Shown: positions 1 through 8,277, counted from the stretch's first letter. The stretch is 64,000 nt of DNA from Lewinellaceae bacterium (GCA_020636005.1 JACJYR010000001.1:754001-818000); one strand, 5' to 3'. Program-made: numbers and translations. Notes: generated by a model from the sequence alone, not told the origin.

Positions 1-1179
1 GTTTTCCATCCAGAAAGACATAAACACGATGGCATGGAGGGCCAGGAAAAGCGGGTTGCGGTAGTTTTTTTGATAAAAAACCGGAAAGAAAAAGCCGGCC
101 AGGAAGATGGCCAAGCCAACAACGCCGGTTCCTGCATAGACCGTGATGAACTGGTTGTGGGGCATCCTGAAATGGTAGTTGTCCCGGTAGTGGGCCTCAT
201 AGGCAACCTTTACAGCCTGTCTGAGATCGCCGGCACCGATGCCGAAAACGGGGTGCGCATTGCCAATGCACAGGCCCACCTTCATGGAGACCAGCCGCTC
301 CGAATCCGGATAGTTGGCACCGCTGCCCTGGACAAACTGTTGGTAGTCCCACCTGGCGTAATCTATTTTCAGTTTGAAGCTGGGCACGGTGAAATAGGCC
401 ACTACCGGCAGGGCAATGATGCCCGCTATGCCGGCCAGCCCCACCAGGTATTTCTTTTTTGCCAATACAAAATAGCACGCCAGCACGGACAGCGCCAGGT
501 ACAGCGCCAATAGCCCGCTGCGCACGGACAGTACGTGGATAAAAATGAACAGGAACAGGGTCAGCCCACCGATGAAGTACCGCTCTGCCGGGTGCTGAAA
601 ATGGAACCTCTCCATCCAGAGTGCCAGCCCGCCGATGATGGCCAGGGCCAGGGTAAGGCTGAACCGGATGTGGTTGGAAGGGGTGGGCAAATGGCCGCCC
701 CTGCCGAGGTCGCCCATCACGGCATCGAAGCTCATGGCGAAATTGATCAGCACGTAAAGGCTGATGATGGACATCGTTACCAACAGGAAATAGAGGATGG
801 TCAGGATTTCCCGTTTACGCAGGGCAGGCATGGCGGCAAAGGCAAAAGGCAGCACCAGGAAGGGGAGTTTGATGCGCAACCGCTCAAGGGTGTAGCCCAT
901 ATCGCTGGACCAAAGTGCCGAGACCAGCACGATAAGAAAAGGTACAGAAACAGCCAGCCATGCTTTGTAGCCCCAATATTTTTCTACGTCCTTTTTCAGG
1001 GAATCCCGCATGGTCAGGCTGACTTTGGGGCCGTCAATTTTCAGCTGGAACAAGGCCAGAAGCACCAGGGCTATCATGGCCACCGACAGGACGAACTCTG
1101 CCGACACCACCATGCTCACCAGCCAGATGAACAGAAAAACGATGGATTGTGCCTTATAGGATTGCAGGAGGGTTTGCAT
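1..1179 (-). CDS. O-antigen ligase/polymerase-like membrane protein (partial, 3' end outside window)
   Basis: The reverse strand is open from an ATG at 1179 to the window edge, giving 393 residues without a stop. About ten hydrophobic segments are visible. Residue R220 lies in SVRSGLLALYLAL and H341-N342 in RMPHNQFITVYAGTGVVGLA, the arginine-containing and histidine-containing loop pattern of the Wzy/WaaL O-antigen ligase family (PF04932). Such proteins join or polymerise lipid-linked glycans at the periplasmic face of the inner membrane. The gene is divergent from pheS with about 150 bp between them. Family membership is inferred from topology and motifs; whether it is a ligase, a polymerase or a bactoprenol-glycan transferase of another pathway cannot be told. 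The C-terminus lies outside the window. Confidence 0.8.
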   Translation of the reverse strand, partial: MQTLLQSYKAQSIVFLFIWLVSMVVSAEFVLSVAMIALVLLALFQLKIDGPKVSLTMRDSLKKDVEKYWGYKAWLAVSVPFLIVLVSALWSSDMGYTLERLRIKLPFLVLPFAFAAMPALRKREILTILYFLLVTMSIISLYVLINFAMSFDAVMGDLGRGGHLPTPSNHIRFSLTLALAIIGGLALWMERFHFQHPAERYFIGGLTLFLFIFIHVLSVRSGLLALYLALSVLACYFVLAKKKYLVGLAGIAGIIALPVVAYFTVPSFKLKIDYARWDYQQFVQGSGANYPDSERLVSMKVGLCIGNAHPVFGIGAGDLRQAVKVAYEAHYRDNYHFRMPHNQFITVYAGTGVVGLAIFLAGFFFPVFYQKNYRNPLFLALHAIVFMSFWMEN

Positions 1180-1236
1180 AAATTGGATTAAAAAAACCGT
1201 GGGACAAAGGGTAAAAGGTTTTTAGGAACCAATCCT

Positions 1237-1244
1237 TACTTTTG
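1237..1244 (+). promoter_or_regulatory. pheS: candidate -7 element for pheS
   Basis: TACTTTTG matches the Bacteroidetes -7 consensus TAnnTTTG and lies 87 bp before the pheS start. No TTG is present 19 bp upstream, so only half of the promoter consensus is met. Confidence 0.4.
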
Positions 1245-1330
1245 CGGCTAGTGTTGGCGGGGAGAATGTCTAAAAGCCCTGTTTTCATGGGCTTCCACGT
1301 TCCAACCTAAATTCACCAATCCGACCAGCT

Positions 1331-2362
1331 ATGTCCGATGCTTTTGAAAATGTAAAACGCCTGATTGCTGAAATAGCAGCGGCTACTCCGCAGTCAAAGG
1401 ACGAACTCGAACAGTTCCGCATCCAATACCTCGGCTCGAAGAACGTCATCAAGCCCTTGTTCGGCGAAATTAGAAATGTTCCGAACGAACAGAAAAAAGA
1501 ATATGGGCAATTGGTGAATGAAGCCAAAGAAAGCGCCGAGCGGAAGTTTGCAGAATTGCAGGAAACCCTCGAAGCTGCCAGCAGCGATGCCGGTGCAGAC
1601 CTGCTCGACCTCACCCGCCCCGGCGAGCCGCTCGAACTGGGCAGCCGCCACCCCATCGCCACCACGCTCAACCGCATCGTGAGCATCTTCCAGCGCATGG
1701 GCTTCACCGTGGCCGAAGGCCCCGACATCGAAGACGATTGGCACAATTTCACCGCCATGAACACGCCGGAAGACCACCCCGCACGGGACATGCAGGACAC
1801 TTTTTACCTCAGCGGCAGCACCCAACTGCTACTGCGCACCCACACCTCGCCCGTGCAGGCACGGGTGATGACCTCGCAGCAGCCCCCCATCCGCATCATC
1901 GCCCCCGGCAGGGTCTATCGCAACGAGACGATCAGTGCCCGCTCCCACGCACAGTTTCACCAGGTGGAAGGGCTGTATGTGGACGAGGGCGTGAGCTTTG
2001 CCGACATGAAACAAACGCTGATGTACTTTGCCCAGGAAATGTTCGGCACACCGAAAATCCGCCTGCGCCCCAGCTATTTCCCCTTCACCGAGCCGAGTGC
2101 CGAGATGGACGTATGGATTGGCATGGACAACGAAAAAAACTACCGCCTCTCGAAAGGCACCGGCTGGTTGGAAATACTCGGCTGTGGCATGGTGGATCCA
2201 TCGGTGCTGACGATGTGCGGCATTGACCCAGAAAAGTACAGTGGCTTTGCTTTCGGGATGGGCATTGAGCGGCAGGCGCTGCGGCTGTACGATATTCCTG
2301 ATATTAGGCTGTTTTTTGAAAACGATGTAAGGTTTTTGAAACAGTTTAGGTCGGTGATTTGA
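1331..2362 (+). CDS. pheS: phenylalanyl-tRNA synthetase alpha subunit
   Basis: The 343-residue product is full length for bacterial PheS. This is the catalytic subunit of the cytoplasmic alpha2beta2 enzyme that charges tRNA-Phe. The N-terminal coiled-coil arm (about residues 1-90) contains IQYLGSKNVI. The class II core follows, with HPIATTLNRIVSIFQRMGF, motif 2 around GRVYRNETISARSHAQFHQVEG and motif 3 at GFAFGMGIERQALRLYDIPD near the end. pheT is not in the window, so the beta subunit is encoded elsewhere. The next reliable start is 53 bp downstream, at the antitoxin-like gene, so read-through transcription into the toxin-antitoxin/ATPase chain is plausible. Confidence 0.98.
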   Translation: MSDAFENVKRLIAEIAAATPQSKDELEQFRIQYLGSKNVIKPLFGEIRNVPNEQKKEYGQLVNEAKESAERKFAELQETLEAASSDAGADLLDLTRPGEPLELGSRHPIATTLNRIVSIFQRMGFTVAEGPDIEDDWHNFTAMNTPEDHPARDMQDTFYLSGSTQLLLRTHTSPVQARVMTSQQPPIRIIAPGRVYRNETISARSHAQFHQVEGLYVDEGVSFADMKQTLMYFAQEMFGTPKIRLRPSYFPFTEPSAEMDVWIGMDNEKNYRLSKGTGWLEILGCGMVDPSVLTMCGIDPEKYSGFAFGMGIERQALRLYDIPDIRLFFENDVRFLKQFRSVI

Positions 2363-2415
2363 CCAGTTATTTTTCAGTATTAAATCCTATTTTTGTTAAA
2401 AACATCATAGAAATT

Positions 2416-2667
2416 ATGGGGCAAATAATTCCAATTCAATATGTCACAGATGCTGCGGGAAACAAAACTGCCGTCCAAATCCCGTTAAAAGATTGGCTGG
2501 CCATTGAAAAAGAAGTAGCAAGGTTTTTACAAAAGCAAAGCCCAGAAAAGGTCGCAGACAAAAAACCGTTGACCACCTTACTTGCAGAAGGCTACCTTGC
2601 TACAAAAGAAGAGGATAGGGAAATCATGAAAGATTATGAAGCAGCCGATTTTGATTATGAAAATTAA
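2416..2667 (+). CDS. small antitoxin-like protein upstream of a PemK/MazF toxin
   Basis: This 83-residue protein begins with a beta-rich stretch (IPIQYVTDAAGNKTAVQIP), continues with a helix (LKDWLAIEKEVARFLQKQ) and ends in a very acidic tail (YEAADFDYEN). That layout is typical of a type II antitoxin: DNA-binding N-terminus and toxin-wrapping acidic C-terminus. I place the start at the ATG at 2416; an upstream TTG at 2359 overlaps the pheS stop and would add an unlikely N-terminus. Its stop overlaps the start of the PemK-like gene by 11 bp, the usual antitoxin-first order. I do not recognise a named antitoxin family, so the role rests on position and size. Confidence 0.7.
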   Translation: MGQIIPIQYVTDAAGNKTAVQIPLKDWLAIEKEVARFLQKQSPEKVADKKPLTTLLAEGYLATKEEDREIMKDYEAADFDYEN

Positions 2668-3001
2668 TAGAGGTGAAATATTCTGGGCAAACCTAAGTCC
2701 CACCATAGGCAGTGAAATTTCCAAGACACGCCCTGTACTAATCGTCTCCAACGATGCAAACAACGAACATGCGGATACGGTAACCATATTGCCCATTACT
2801 TCAAGCACTTCACGCATCTATCCTTTTGAAGTCTTAGTACCCTCCGGACAGGCCAACCTAACTTCGGATTCTAAAGTGAAAGCAAACCAAATCAGGACTA
2901 TTGACAAGCGGAGGATTGGTAACAAAATAGGGGCATTGCCGCCTAAATTATTGGGCGAAATTGAACAGGCCATCTTAATTCACCTTGATATCACATCCTA
3001 A
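2657..3001 (+). CDS. PemK/MazF-family toxin (endoribonuclease)
   Basis: The 114-residue product has the PemK/MazF fold signature: INRGEIFWANLSPTIGSE at the N-terminus, SKTRPVLIVSNDANN with the conserved Arg, then TVTILPITSS with the conserved Thr, and KVKANQIRTIDKRRI. MazF-type enzymes cleave mRNA or tRNA at short single-stranded motifs and arrest growth when the antitoxin is lost. I use the ATG at 2657; an ATG at 2636 adds seven residues not expected before the first strand. The gene overlaps the antitoxin by 11 bp and its TAA shares a base with the next ATG (TAATG at 2999-3003), so the ATPase gene is translationally coupled to the toxin. Confidence 0.88.
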   Translation: MKINRGEIFWANLSPTIGSEISKTRPVLIVSNDANNEHADTVTILPITSSTSRIYPFEVLVPSGQANLTSDSKVKANQIRTIDKRRIGNKIGALPPKLLGEIEQAILIHLDITS

Positions 3002-4212
3002 TGATAACCAAGCTTTTTATAGAAAATTATCGCAGCATCCAAAAGGCTGAGTTGCCTTTGGGGAAAATCAATGTGCTGACGGGTGCGAACAACAGCGGGA
3101 AGTCGAGTGTGCTGTATGCGGCATTGACATTGAAGAGTTTGGTGAGCAACCCGAATAGGAGTTTGGATGCGATATTGACGCTTCCGTTTATTAATTTCGG
3201 GGGATTTGAGCAGATTGTGCATTTGAAAGATGAAGAAGAATCAATAAAAATTGGCTGTGAAATTAGTAGCGATGAATCGTTTGCCCCTGCACAGTACCAT
3301 TCAGTATTTGGAATTAAATCATCCCAACTTATCTTTTCTGGCGGGTACACTTCGCCTGAATTATTAAAATTAGATGTTGAGTTTCCCTATCCTGCTAATA
3401 AAACTGCCATAATGAATCATGGTATTGGACATGCCGGCAAATTGGCAATTACATGGAATGGATTTAATGCGGAAACAAGGATGATTGCCCTTCCAATTAA
3501 TGAAGGCAGTATGCCCGATCCTAAATTAAATGACATATATATCAACAGCTCAATAAACCAAATTAATAAAATTGACTTTACCCCAAACCGGAGAGGCTTT
3601 ACCCAAGCATTTTTTGGTGCAGTCCCATTGCAAAGTCAAATAACGACCGAAGAAGAAATAGCTACTTTAATAGCCACTGACCGAGATTTAGAAAGCGCAA
3701 TGGCATTTTACCTTGAAAAGATCGTTGACAGGTCTTTCCAAGTCCGTTTTACAATAGGCACATCAAACTTCTACCTCCAAACCCGTGATAAAAATACTGG
3801 CTTCACCACCGACCTCGTCAACGAAGGAAGCGGCATCAACCAACTCGTCACTATCCTCGCCAAAACCTTGAAAAAAGGCAGTGATTTTATCTGCATTGAC
3901 GAGCCTGAGATACACCTGCACCCCACTTATATCAGCCGTTTGGCTAAAGTGCTTGTAGAAATAGCCGAAAACGAAGGCAAGCAATTTCTCCTTTCTACCC
4001 ACAGTGAACATCTCGTTAGTTCCTTGCTCAATTTATTAATTACCAAAGATTTGAAGCCGGACGATTTGAAGGTGTTTTATTGCTCCAAGCCAAAGAAGGA
4101 AACCCTTATTGAATTGCAGGAAGTAAACGACAAAGGGCAGATTGAAGGTGGCTTTAAGAGTTTTATAGATGCGGAAATGGAAATAACCAAGACCTTCTTC
4201 AAAATCAAGTGA
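3001..4212 (+). CDS. AAA (AAA_21/OLD-like, SMC-type) ATPase
   Basis: The 403-residue product starts like RecF/OLD ATPases (ITKLFIENYRSIQKAELPLG). Walker A is GANNSGKSS at residues 28-36. A Q-loop/insert region follows, then Walker B with its catalytic Glu at residues 296-302 (FICIDEP, followed by EIHLHP) and an H-loop at residues 332-335 (STHS). ATPases of this class (AAA_21, COG4637-like) usually drive a separate effector and recur in anti-phage and toxin-antitoxin-like modules. There is no TOPRIM domain at the C-terminus, so it is not an OLD nuclease by itself. Its stop overlaps the next gene, which codes for a PIN-like protein. The region is visibly AT-richer than pheS, suggesting acquisition by transfer. 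A role in defence is inference. Confidence 0.85.
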   Translation: MITKLFIENYRSIQKAELPLGKINVLTGANNSGKSSVLYAALTLKSLVSNPNRSLDAILTLPFINFGGFEQIVHLKDEEESIKIGCEISSDESFAPAQYHSVFGIKSSQLIFSGGYTSPELLKLDVEFPYPANKTAIMNHGIGHAGKLAITWNGFNAETRMIALPINEGSMPDPKLNDIYINSSINQINKIDFTPNRRGFTQAFFGAVPLQSQITTEEEIATLIATDRDLESAMAFYLEKIVDRSFQVRFTIGTSNFYLQTRDKNTGFTTDLVNEGSGINQLVTILAKTLKKGSDFICIDEPEIHLHPTYISRLAKVLVEIAENEGKQFLLSTHSEHLVSSLLNLLITKDLKPDDLKVFYCSKPKKETLIELQEVNDKGQIEGGFKSFIDAEMEITKTFFKIK

Positions 4213-4688
4213 ACATGGAGTTGGTCGTCAATGAATGGTTACCGGATTACCTGCGACCAGATGCTACCGATGAAGCAAAAGGTCAAGTGGAACAGTTTTT
4301 AAACAGCTTCATGAAGCGACCTGATATACTATATGTAAAAGATCCCAGTCCTTTTCTCGACAAAGTTTATAAGTACCAAAAAGCATTTGACTACGATATA
4401 AAGTCGCGGGAAGCCATAAAAATGTTCATTAAACTTGTCCTGAGGAACAATCCTGATAAATGTATTATGGTGAATGTGGATGAAGTAAAACCGCTGCCAG
4501 ATAACACACTTGAAAAGCTAAACGAGGCTGGCACAAACTACAACAGCGACACTTACTTGTTCGAAGCCGCCAACAACACCGCAGACAAAATAATCATCAC
4601 CACCGACACCAAACTTCAGAAACAAATGGCCGACGACGAGCACTTTCAAGTCGTCCTGTTGGAAGACTTTTTAAACGACTACCAATGA
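4209..4688 (+). CDS. small PIN-like protein partnered with the ATPase
   Basis: This 159-residue protein starts at GTG 4209, overlapping the ATPase TGA; ATG 4215 is an alternative start. Its second half reads SDTYLFEAANNTADKIIITT and then D133 (the start of DTKLQKQM), which resembles the C-terminal half of PIN-domain nucleases: an acidic residue opening a helix, a hydrophobic strand, then TTD. Candidate metal ligands are D13 (near the N-terminus, NEWLPDYL), D114 and D133, and VVLLEDFLNDY resembles the closing PIN strand and helix. The middle (residues 25-90) is helical and unlike standard PIN proteins. The overlap with the ATPase implies a two-protein system. The nuclease assignment is inference from pattern only. 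The stop overlaps gatA by 4 bp (ATGA). Confidence 0.6.
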   Translation: MNMELVVNEWLPDYLRPDATDEAKGQVEQFLNSFMKRPDILYVKDPSPFLDKVYKYQKAFDYDIKSREAIKMFIKLVLRNNPDKCIMVNVDEVKPLPDNTLEKLNEAGTNYNSDTYLFEAANNTADKIIITTDTKLQKQMADDEHFQVVLLEDFLNDYQ

Positions 4689-6121
4689 CATACAAATCCC
4701 TTTCAAGTACCCACACAGCGCTCTCCCAAGGTCAAACTACTTGTGCTAACATCGTAAAAAATTATCTTGAGGTCATCAATTCCGCCCGTCACCTCAACAT
4801 CTACATCGAAGTCTTCGCCGAAGAAGCCCTCCAACGTGCCAAGAAGTTGGATGAAAAATTTCAACAAAACCCGGCTTCGGCAGGTAAACTCTTCGGGGCA
4901 GTCATTTCGCTGAAAGATGTGATCTGCTATGAAGGCCATGGCGTCACGGCAGGTTCCAAAATTCTAAAAGGCTTCAAATCCCTCTTTTCAGCCACGGCAG
5001 TGGAGCGCCTGTTGGCCGAAGATGCTATCATCATCGGGCGGGTGAACTGCGACGAGTTTGCGATGGGCAGCACCAACGAAACCTCCTGCTATGGCCCTAC
5101 CCGCAATGCGGCCGATCCTTCCAAAGTGCCCGGCGGGTCTTCCGGCGCTTCGGCGGTGGCGGTGCAGGCAGGCACCTGCCTGATTTCTTTGGGCAGCGAT
5201 ACGGGCGGTTCGGTGCGGCAGCCGGCGGCATTTTGCGGGGTCGTTGGTTTCAAGCCAACTTATGGGCGCATTTCCCGGCATGGCCTTTTGGCCTATGCTT
5301 CCAGCTTCGATCAAATAGGCATTTTAGCGAATAGTGTGGCAGATGTGGCAAGCGTACTGGAAGTGATCAATGGGCCGGATGAATTTGATGCCACCTGTAG
5401 TGCGGAACTCCCGTTCCGCACCAAGCTCGCTGCGGAACGGGAGACCCGCACTACGAAAATCGCCTACTTCGAAGCAGCACTGCACCATCCTGGCATGGAT
5501 GGGGAGGTGAAAAACCAAACCCTTGGTTTCATCGAAAAGCTAAAAGCCGAAGGCCACACGGTAGAGCCGGTGGGCTTTGAATACCTCGACTACATTATCC
5601 CCGCCTACTATGTGCTCACCACGGCGGAAGCATCTTCCAACCTGTCCCGCTACGACGGTATCCGATTCGGCCACCGGACGCAGGATGCGAAGAACATCCA
5701 TGAAGTTTACAAAAAATCCAGGACAGAAGGGTTCGGGACAGAGGTAAAACGGCGCATCATGCTCGGTACCTTTGTACTCAGCGCCGGCTATTACGATGCC
5801 TATTACGCCAAAGCACAGCAGGTGCGGCGGCTCATCCACGATCGAACCCGGGAGATTTTGCAGCGTTACGATTTCATCCTGATGCCCGCCTCCCCCACCC
5901 CCGCCTGGAACATCGGCGAGATGGCGGACGATCCCGTGGCCATGTATCTTGCCGACATTTTTACCGTACAAGCAAACATGGCCGGGGTGCCTGCGATTGC
6001 TATTCCAATAGGGAAAAATTCGGCTGGCTTGCCTATCGGCATACAGTTCATGGCCGACAAGTTCCGGGAAGTGGAACTGTTGGCTTTTTCGGCCAGTTTG
6101 CCAATTCATATTACTGCCTGA
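4685..6121 (+). CDS. gatA: Asp/Glu-tRNA amidotransferase subunit A
   Basis: GatA is the amidase subunit of GatCAB, which converts Glu-tRNA-Gln or Asp-tRNA-Asn to the correctly charged forms in the cytoplasm. The 478-residue length is normal. The amidase signature is intact: Lys77 in ISLKDV, the Ser-rich loop GGSSGASAVAVQAG, and the nucleophile region SLGSDTGGSVRQPAAFCGVV. The late motif YYLADIFTVQANMAGVPAIA-type segment and IPIGKNSAGLPIGIQFMA are also present. The start overlaps the preceding small gene by ATGA, so this essential gene is translationally coupled to a toxin/ATPase cassette. Residues 238-257 are encoded by a 58-bp palindromic element (listed separately) that stays in frame in a linker region. 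Confidence 0.96.
   Translation: MTYKSLSSTHTALSQGQTTCANIVKNYLEVINSARHLNIYIEVFAEEALQRAKKLDEKFQQNPASAGKLFGAVISLKDVICYEGHGVTAGSKILKGFKSLFSATAVERLLAEDAIIIGRVNCDEFAMGSTNETSCYGPTRNAADPSKVPGGSSGASAVAVQAGTCLISLGSDTGGSVRQPAAFCGVVGFKPTYGRISRHGLLAYASSFDQIGILANSVADVASVLEVINGPDEFDATCSAELPFRTKLAAERETRTTKIAYFEAALHHPGMDGEVKNQTLGFIEKLKAEGHTVEPVGFEYLDYIIPAYYVLTTAEASSNLSRYDGIRFGHRTQDAKNIHEVYKKSRTEGFGTEVKRRIMLGTFVLSAGYYDAYYAKAQQVRRLIHDRTREILQRYDFILMPASPTPAWNIGEMADDPVAMYLADIFTVQANMAGVPAIAIPIGKNSAGLPIGIQFMADKFREVELLAFSASLPIHITA
5397..5454. repeat. 58-bp palindromic element inside gatA coding sequence
   Basis: Two 24-base arms (5397-5420 and 5431-5454) are inverted copies of each other with 22 of 24 matching positions; the ten-base loop is CCAAGCTCGC. 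The left arm begins GTAGTGCGGAACTCCCGT and the right arm ends GAGACCCGCACTAC. The element is read as part of GatA (residues 238-257, CSAELPFRTK and so on) without a frameshift. Confidence 0.85.
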
Positions 6122-6214
6122 TTTTATATCGGCTGAAGGCCAAAAAACCTGTTTTCCAATCCCTCCCCCCCTTGTACGACAGAACGGGTGGAACAGTTCT
6201 TGTAGGGCCGGGGC

Positions 6215-6244
6215 TTGCAGGAACGGAATTTTTGGTTATCTTTG
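6215..6244 (+). promoter_or_regulatory. Bacteroidetes-type promoter for the lytic transglycosylase gene
   Basis: TTG at 6215-6217, exactly 19 bases, then TATCTTTG at 6237-6244 fits the -33/-7 consensus TTG-N19-TAnnTTTG. Transcription would begin near 6250, leaving a 5' leader of about 135 bases before the ATG at 6386. Confidence 0.7.
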
Positions 6245-6385
6245 CCCCCGCAATTCCAAAAGAAACCCTGCCTGATACGAATAATCACTAAAAACTGTGG
6301 GAAAGCTACGATATATCAACAGCACTGAAGTGGCTGCCCTATTTTATTAATAATCAACTAATTAGTTTTTTGCCAGCCCCAGTGC

Positions 6386-7948
6386 ATGTTTAAAACTAAC
6401 GTAAAACTAAGTATGGAACCATCTGCGTTACGCACCTACATGGCCCTGTTTACCTTCCTATTATTTTTCCAAACCATCAAGGCCGATTCTACTTTCAACC
6501 CAGGCGAAATCAAGTCCAGGTTTGAAACAATGGAATGCATCGTACAGCCCCGCTATAATACCACGGTGGAAGGTTACATCAAAAAATACCTTTCCTGGGA
6601 TGCCCGGCTGGCCTCCAAAATCCTGGGCAGAGCCGCCACTTACTTCCCCATTTTCGAAGATTATCTACAGGAGCACGACCTGCCCCAGGACCTGAAATTC
6701 CTGGCCGTGCTGGAATCGGCTCTCAACCCTAAGGCCACTTCGCCTGTCGGGGCAGTGGGCCTCTGGCAGTTTATGGCTACTACCGGCAAGGGCTATGGCC
6801 TGACCATCAATAGTGAAATTGACGAGCGCTCCTGCCCGCACAACTCGACCGAGGCTGCCATGAACTACCTCTCCAAAGCTTATGAGCGCTTTGGCAGTTG
6901 GGAACTCGCCCTTGCCTCCTACAACTGCGGCGCAGGCAATATCTCCAGGGCTATGAAGCGGGCCCGCACCGACGACTATTGGAAGCTGGTGCAGTTCCTG
7001 CCGAGGGAGACACGCAGTTTCGTACCCGCCTTTTTGGCAGTTGCCTATATCGCCAACTATTACCATCTGCACGAAATAAACCCTGATTTCCCCAACCTGG
7101 ACATGCAACTGACCGAGGCGGTAAAGGTGTTTGACGACATTGACTTCCCCACCATCGCCGCCGTTACCGGGCTACCCGTTGAAATAGTGAAGGAGTTAAA
7201 CCCTGCCTTCAAAAAAGATAAAGTACCTGCCAGCGAAAATGGCTACTACGTGCTGTTGCCAAGGCGGGTAACGGCTGGCCTCAACGAATACCTTGGCCTG
7301 CTCCGCCCCGATAATGGAACCACGAGCGAAATGCCGGAACTGCCGGCAGTAGTTGACACCTCGGCCTACCTGCCCGATGAATATTACTTCTCCTCTACCT
7401 ACAAAGTGGCAGAAGGTGATAAACTGAGCGAACTCGGCACCATCTTCAAATGCTCCCGGCACAGCCTCCGGGCCTGGAACAACCTGACCTCCGACCGCCT
7501 CAAAAAAGGGGAAGAATTGACAGTATGGTTCCCAAAAGAACTGGTACATTTCCTTCCGCAGGAGGCGGACGTAGTGGCCCTGCCCGCTATCATGCAGGGC
7601 GAAGCGGCCTTAGAGAAACAAGCCTTTAGAGAAGAACGGGAAATCCCGGGCAAGCTTAAAATGAAATCGCTCAAAACGATCAAACCCCTATCCGGCCAGG
7701 CCAAATCCCAAAACGGGAAAAACACCGCGAAAAAAGCACCACCCACCAATGCCGAGAAAAACCAGGACCCTGGCTTTATATACTATCAATTGCAGCGCAA
7801 TGAAAGCCTGCTCGATGTGGCAGAGCAATTTCCGGGGGTGACGCTGCAAAACATAATGGACTGGAACGAGTTTTCAGCAAAAAAACCTCCCATGCCAGGC
7901 ATCCTGGTGAAAATAAAAAAACAAACGCCGGGACCGGCTGAGAAATAA
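6386..7948 (+). CDS. mltD: membrane-bound lytic murein transglycosylase with C-terminal LysM modules (MltD-like)
   Basis: The 520-residue protein has an N-terminal hydrophobic segment (MALFTFLLFFQTIKA), so it is exported; an ATG at 6413 is a possible shorter start. The SLT domain covers about residues 85-240. The catalytic Glu is E110 in FLAVLESALNP, followed by SPVGAVGLWQFM and ALASYNCGAGNI, hallmarks of family 1 lytic transglycosylases. These enzymes cleave the MurNAc-GlcNAc bond of peptidoglycan to a 1,6-anhydro product. Two LysM-like modules follow, at about residues 335-385 (YKVAEGDKLSELGTIF) and near the C-terminus (YYQLQRNESLLDVAEQF), separated by a Lys/Ala/Pro-rich linker. It is a single-gene unit with its own promoter and a strong terminator. 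Confidence 0.93.
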   Translation: MFKTNVKLSMEPSALRTYMALFTFLLFFQTIKADSTFNPGEIKSRFETMECIVQPRYNTTVEGYIKKYLSWDARLASKILGRAATYFPIFEDYLQEHDLPQDLKFLAVLESALNPKATSPVGAVGLWQFMATTGKGYGLTINSEIDERSCPHNSTEAAMNYLSKAYERFGSWELALASYNCGAGNISRAMKRARTDDYWKLVQFLPRETRSFVPAFLAVAYIANYYHLHEINPDFPNLDMQLTEAVKVFDDIDFPTIAAVTGLPVEIVKELNPAFKKDKVPASENGYYVLLPRRVTAGLNEYLGLLRPDNGTTSEMPELPAVVDTSAYLPDEYYFSSTYKVAEGDKLSELGTIFKCSRHSLRAWNNLTSDRLKKGEELTVWFPKELVHFLPQEADVVALPAIMQGEAALEKQAFREEREIPGKLKMKSLKTIKPLSGQAKSQNGKNTAKKAPPTNAEKNQDPGFIYYQLQRNESLLDVAEQFPGVTLQNIMDWNEFSAKKPPMPGILVKIKKQTPGPAEK

Positions 7949-7970
7949 TGTGCTGGCGCCACTGACGACC

Positions 7971-8006
7971 AAAGGGGCGGGTGCAGTTGTCTGCACCCGC
8001 CCCTTT
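7971..8006. terminator. strong hairpin terminator after the transglycosylase gene
   Basis: AAAGGGGCGGGTGCAG (7971-7986), loop TTGT, then the exact complement CTGCACCCGCCCCTTT (7991-8006): a perfect 16-bp stem. It lies 23 bp after the stop codon. The rest of the 7949-8308 gap is filled mostly by repeat element A1. Confidence 0.85.
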
Positions 8007-8126
8007 GTATTTTGCGCCCCTTTGTTTGGTATTGTGGCCTTGATTCACGAACATTGGTTTTTAAAAAAACAGGCTTTTGACTGGGTTGGCAGAGGAGTTG
8101 AAAATGCTGCTTTTCCCATTTTTTTG

Positions 8127-8277
8127 GTTCTTTGACAAATCCTGTGGCCATCCGTTAAAACGGCTCAAACCGATAGCCAATTATCAACCCACGGCTTAAG
8201 CCGTGGGTTGATAATCAATAGCTTATGTCAAAAACCGTTTCAACGGTTTCCTTACTCCACAGAATTTGCCATAGAAC
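8127..8277. repeat. palindromic repeat family A, copy A1
   Basis: A 151-bp non-coding element with inverted ends: GTTCTTTGACAAAT at 8127-8140 and ATTTGCCATAGAAC at 8264-8277. A perfect 34-bp palindrome sits in the centre (8181-8214, core CACGGCTTAAGCCGTG). Sub-terminal CCGTTnAAACGG motifs flank the centre. The same layout recurs at 30472-30629 in the opposite orientation. It lies directly upstream of the Gfo/Idh/MocA gene. Confidence 0.85.
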
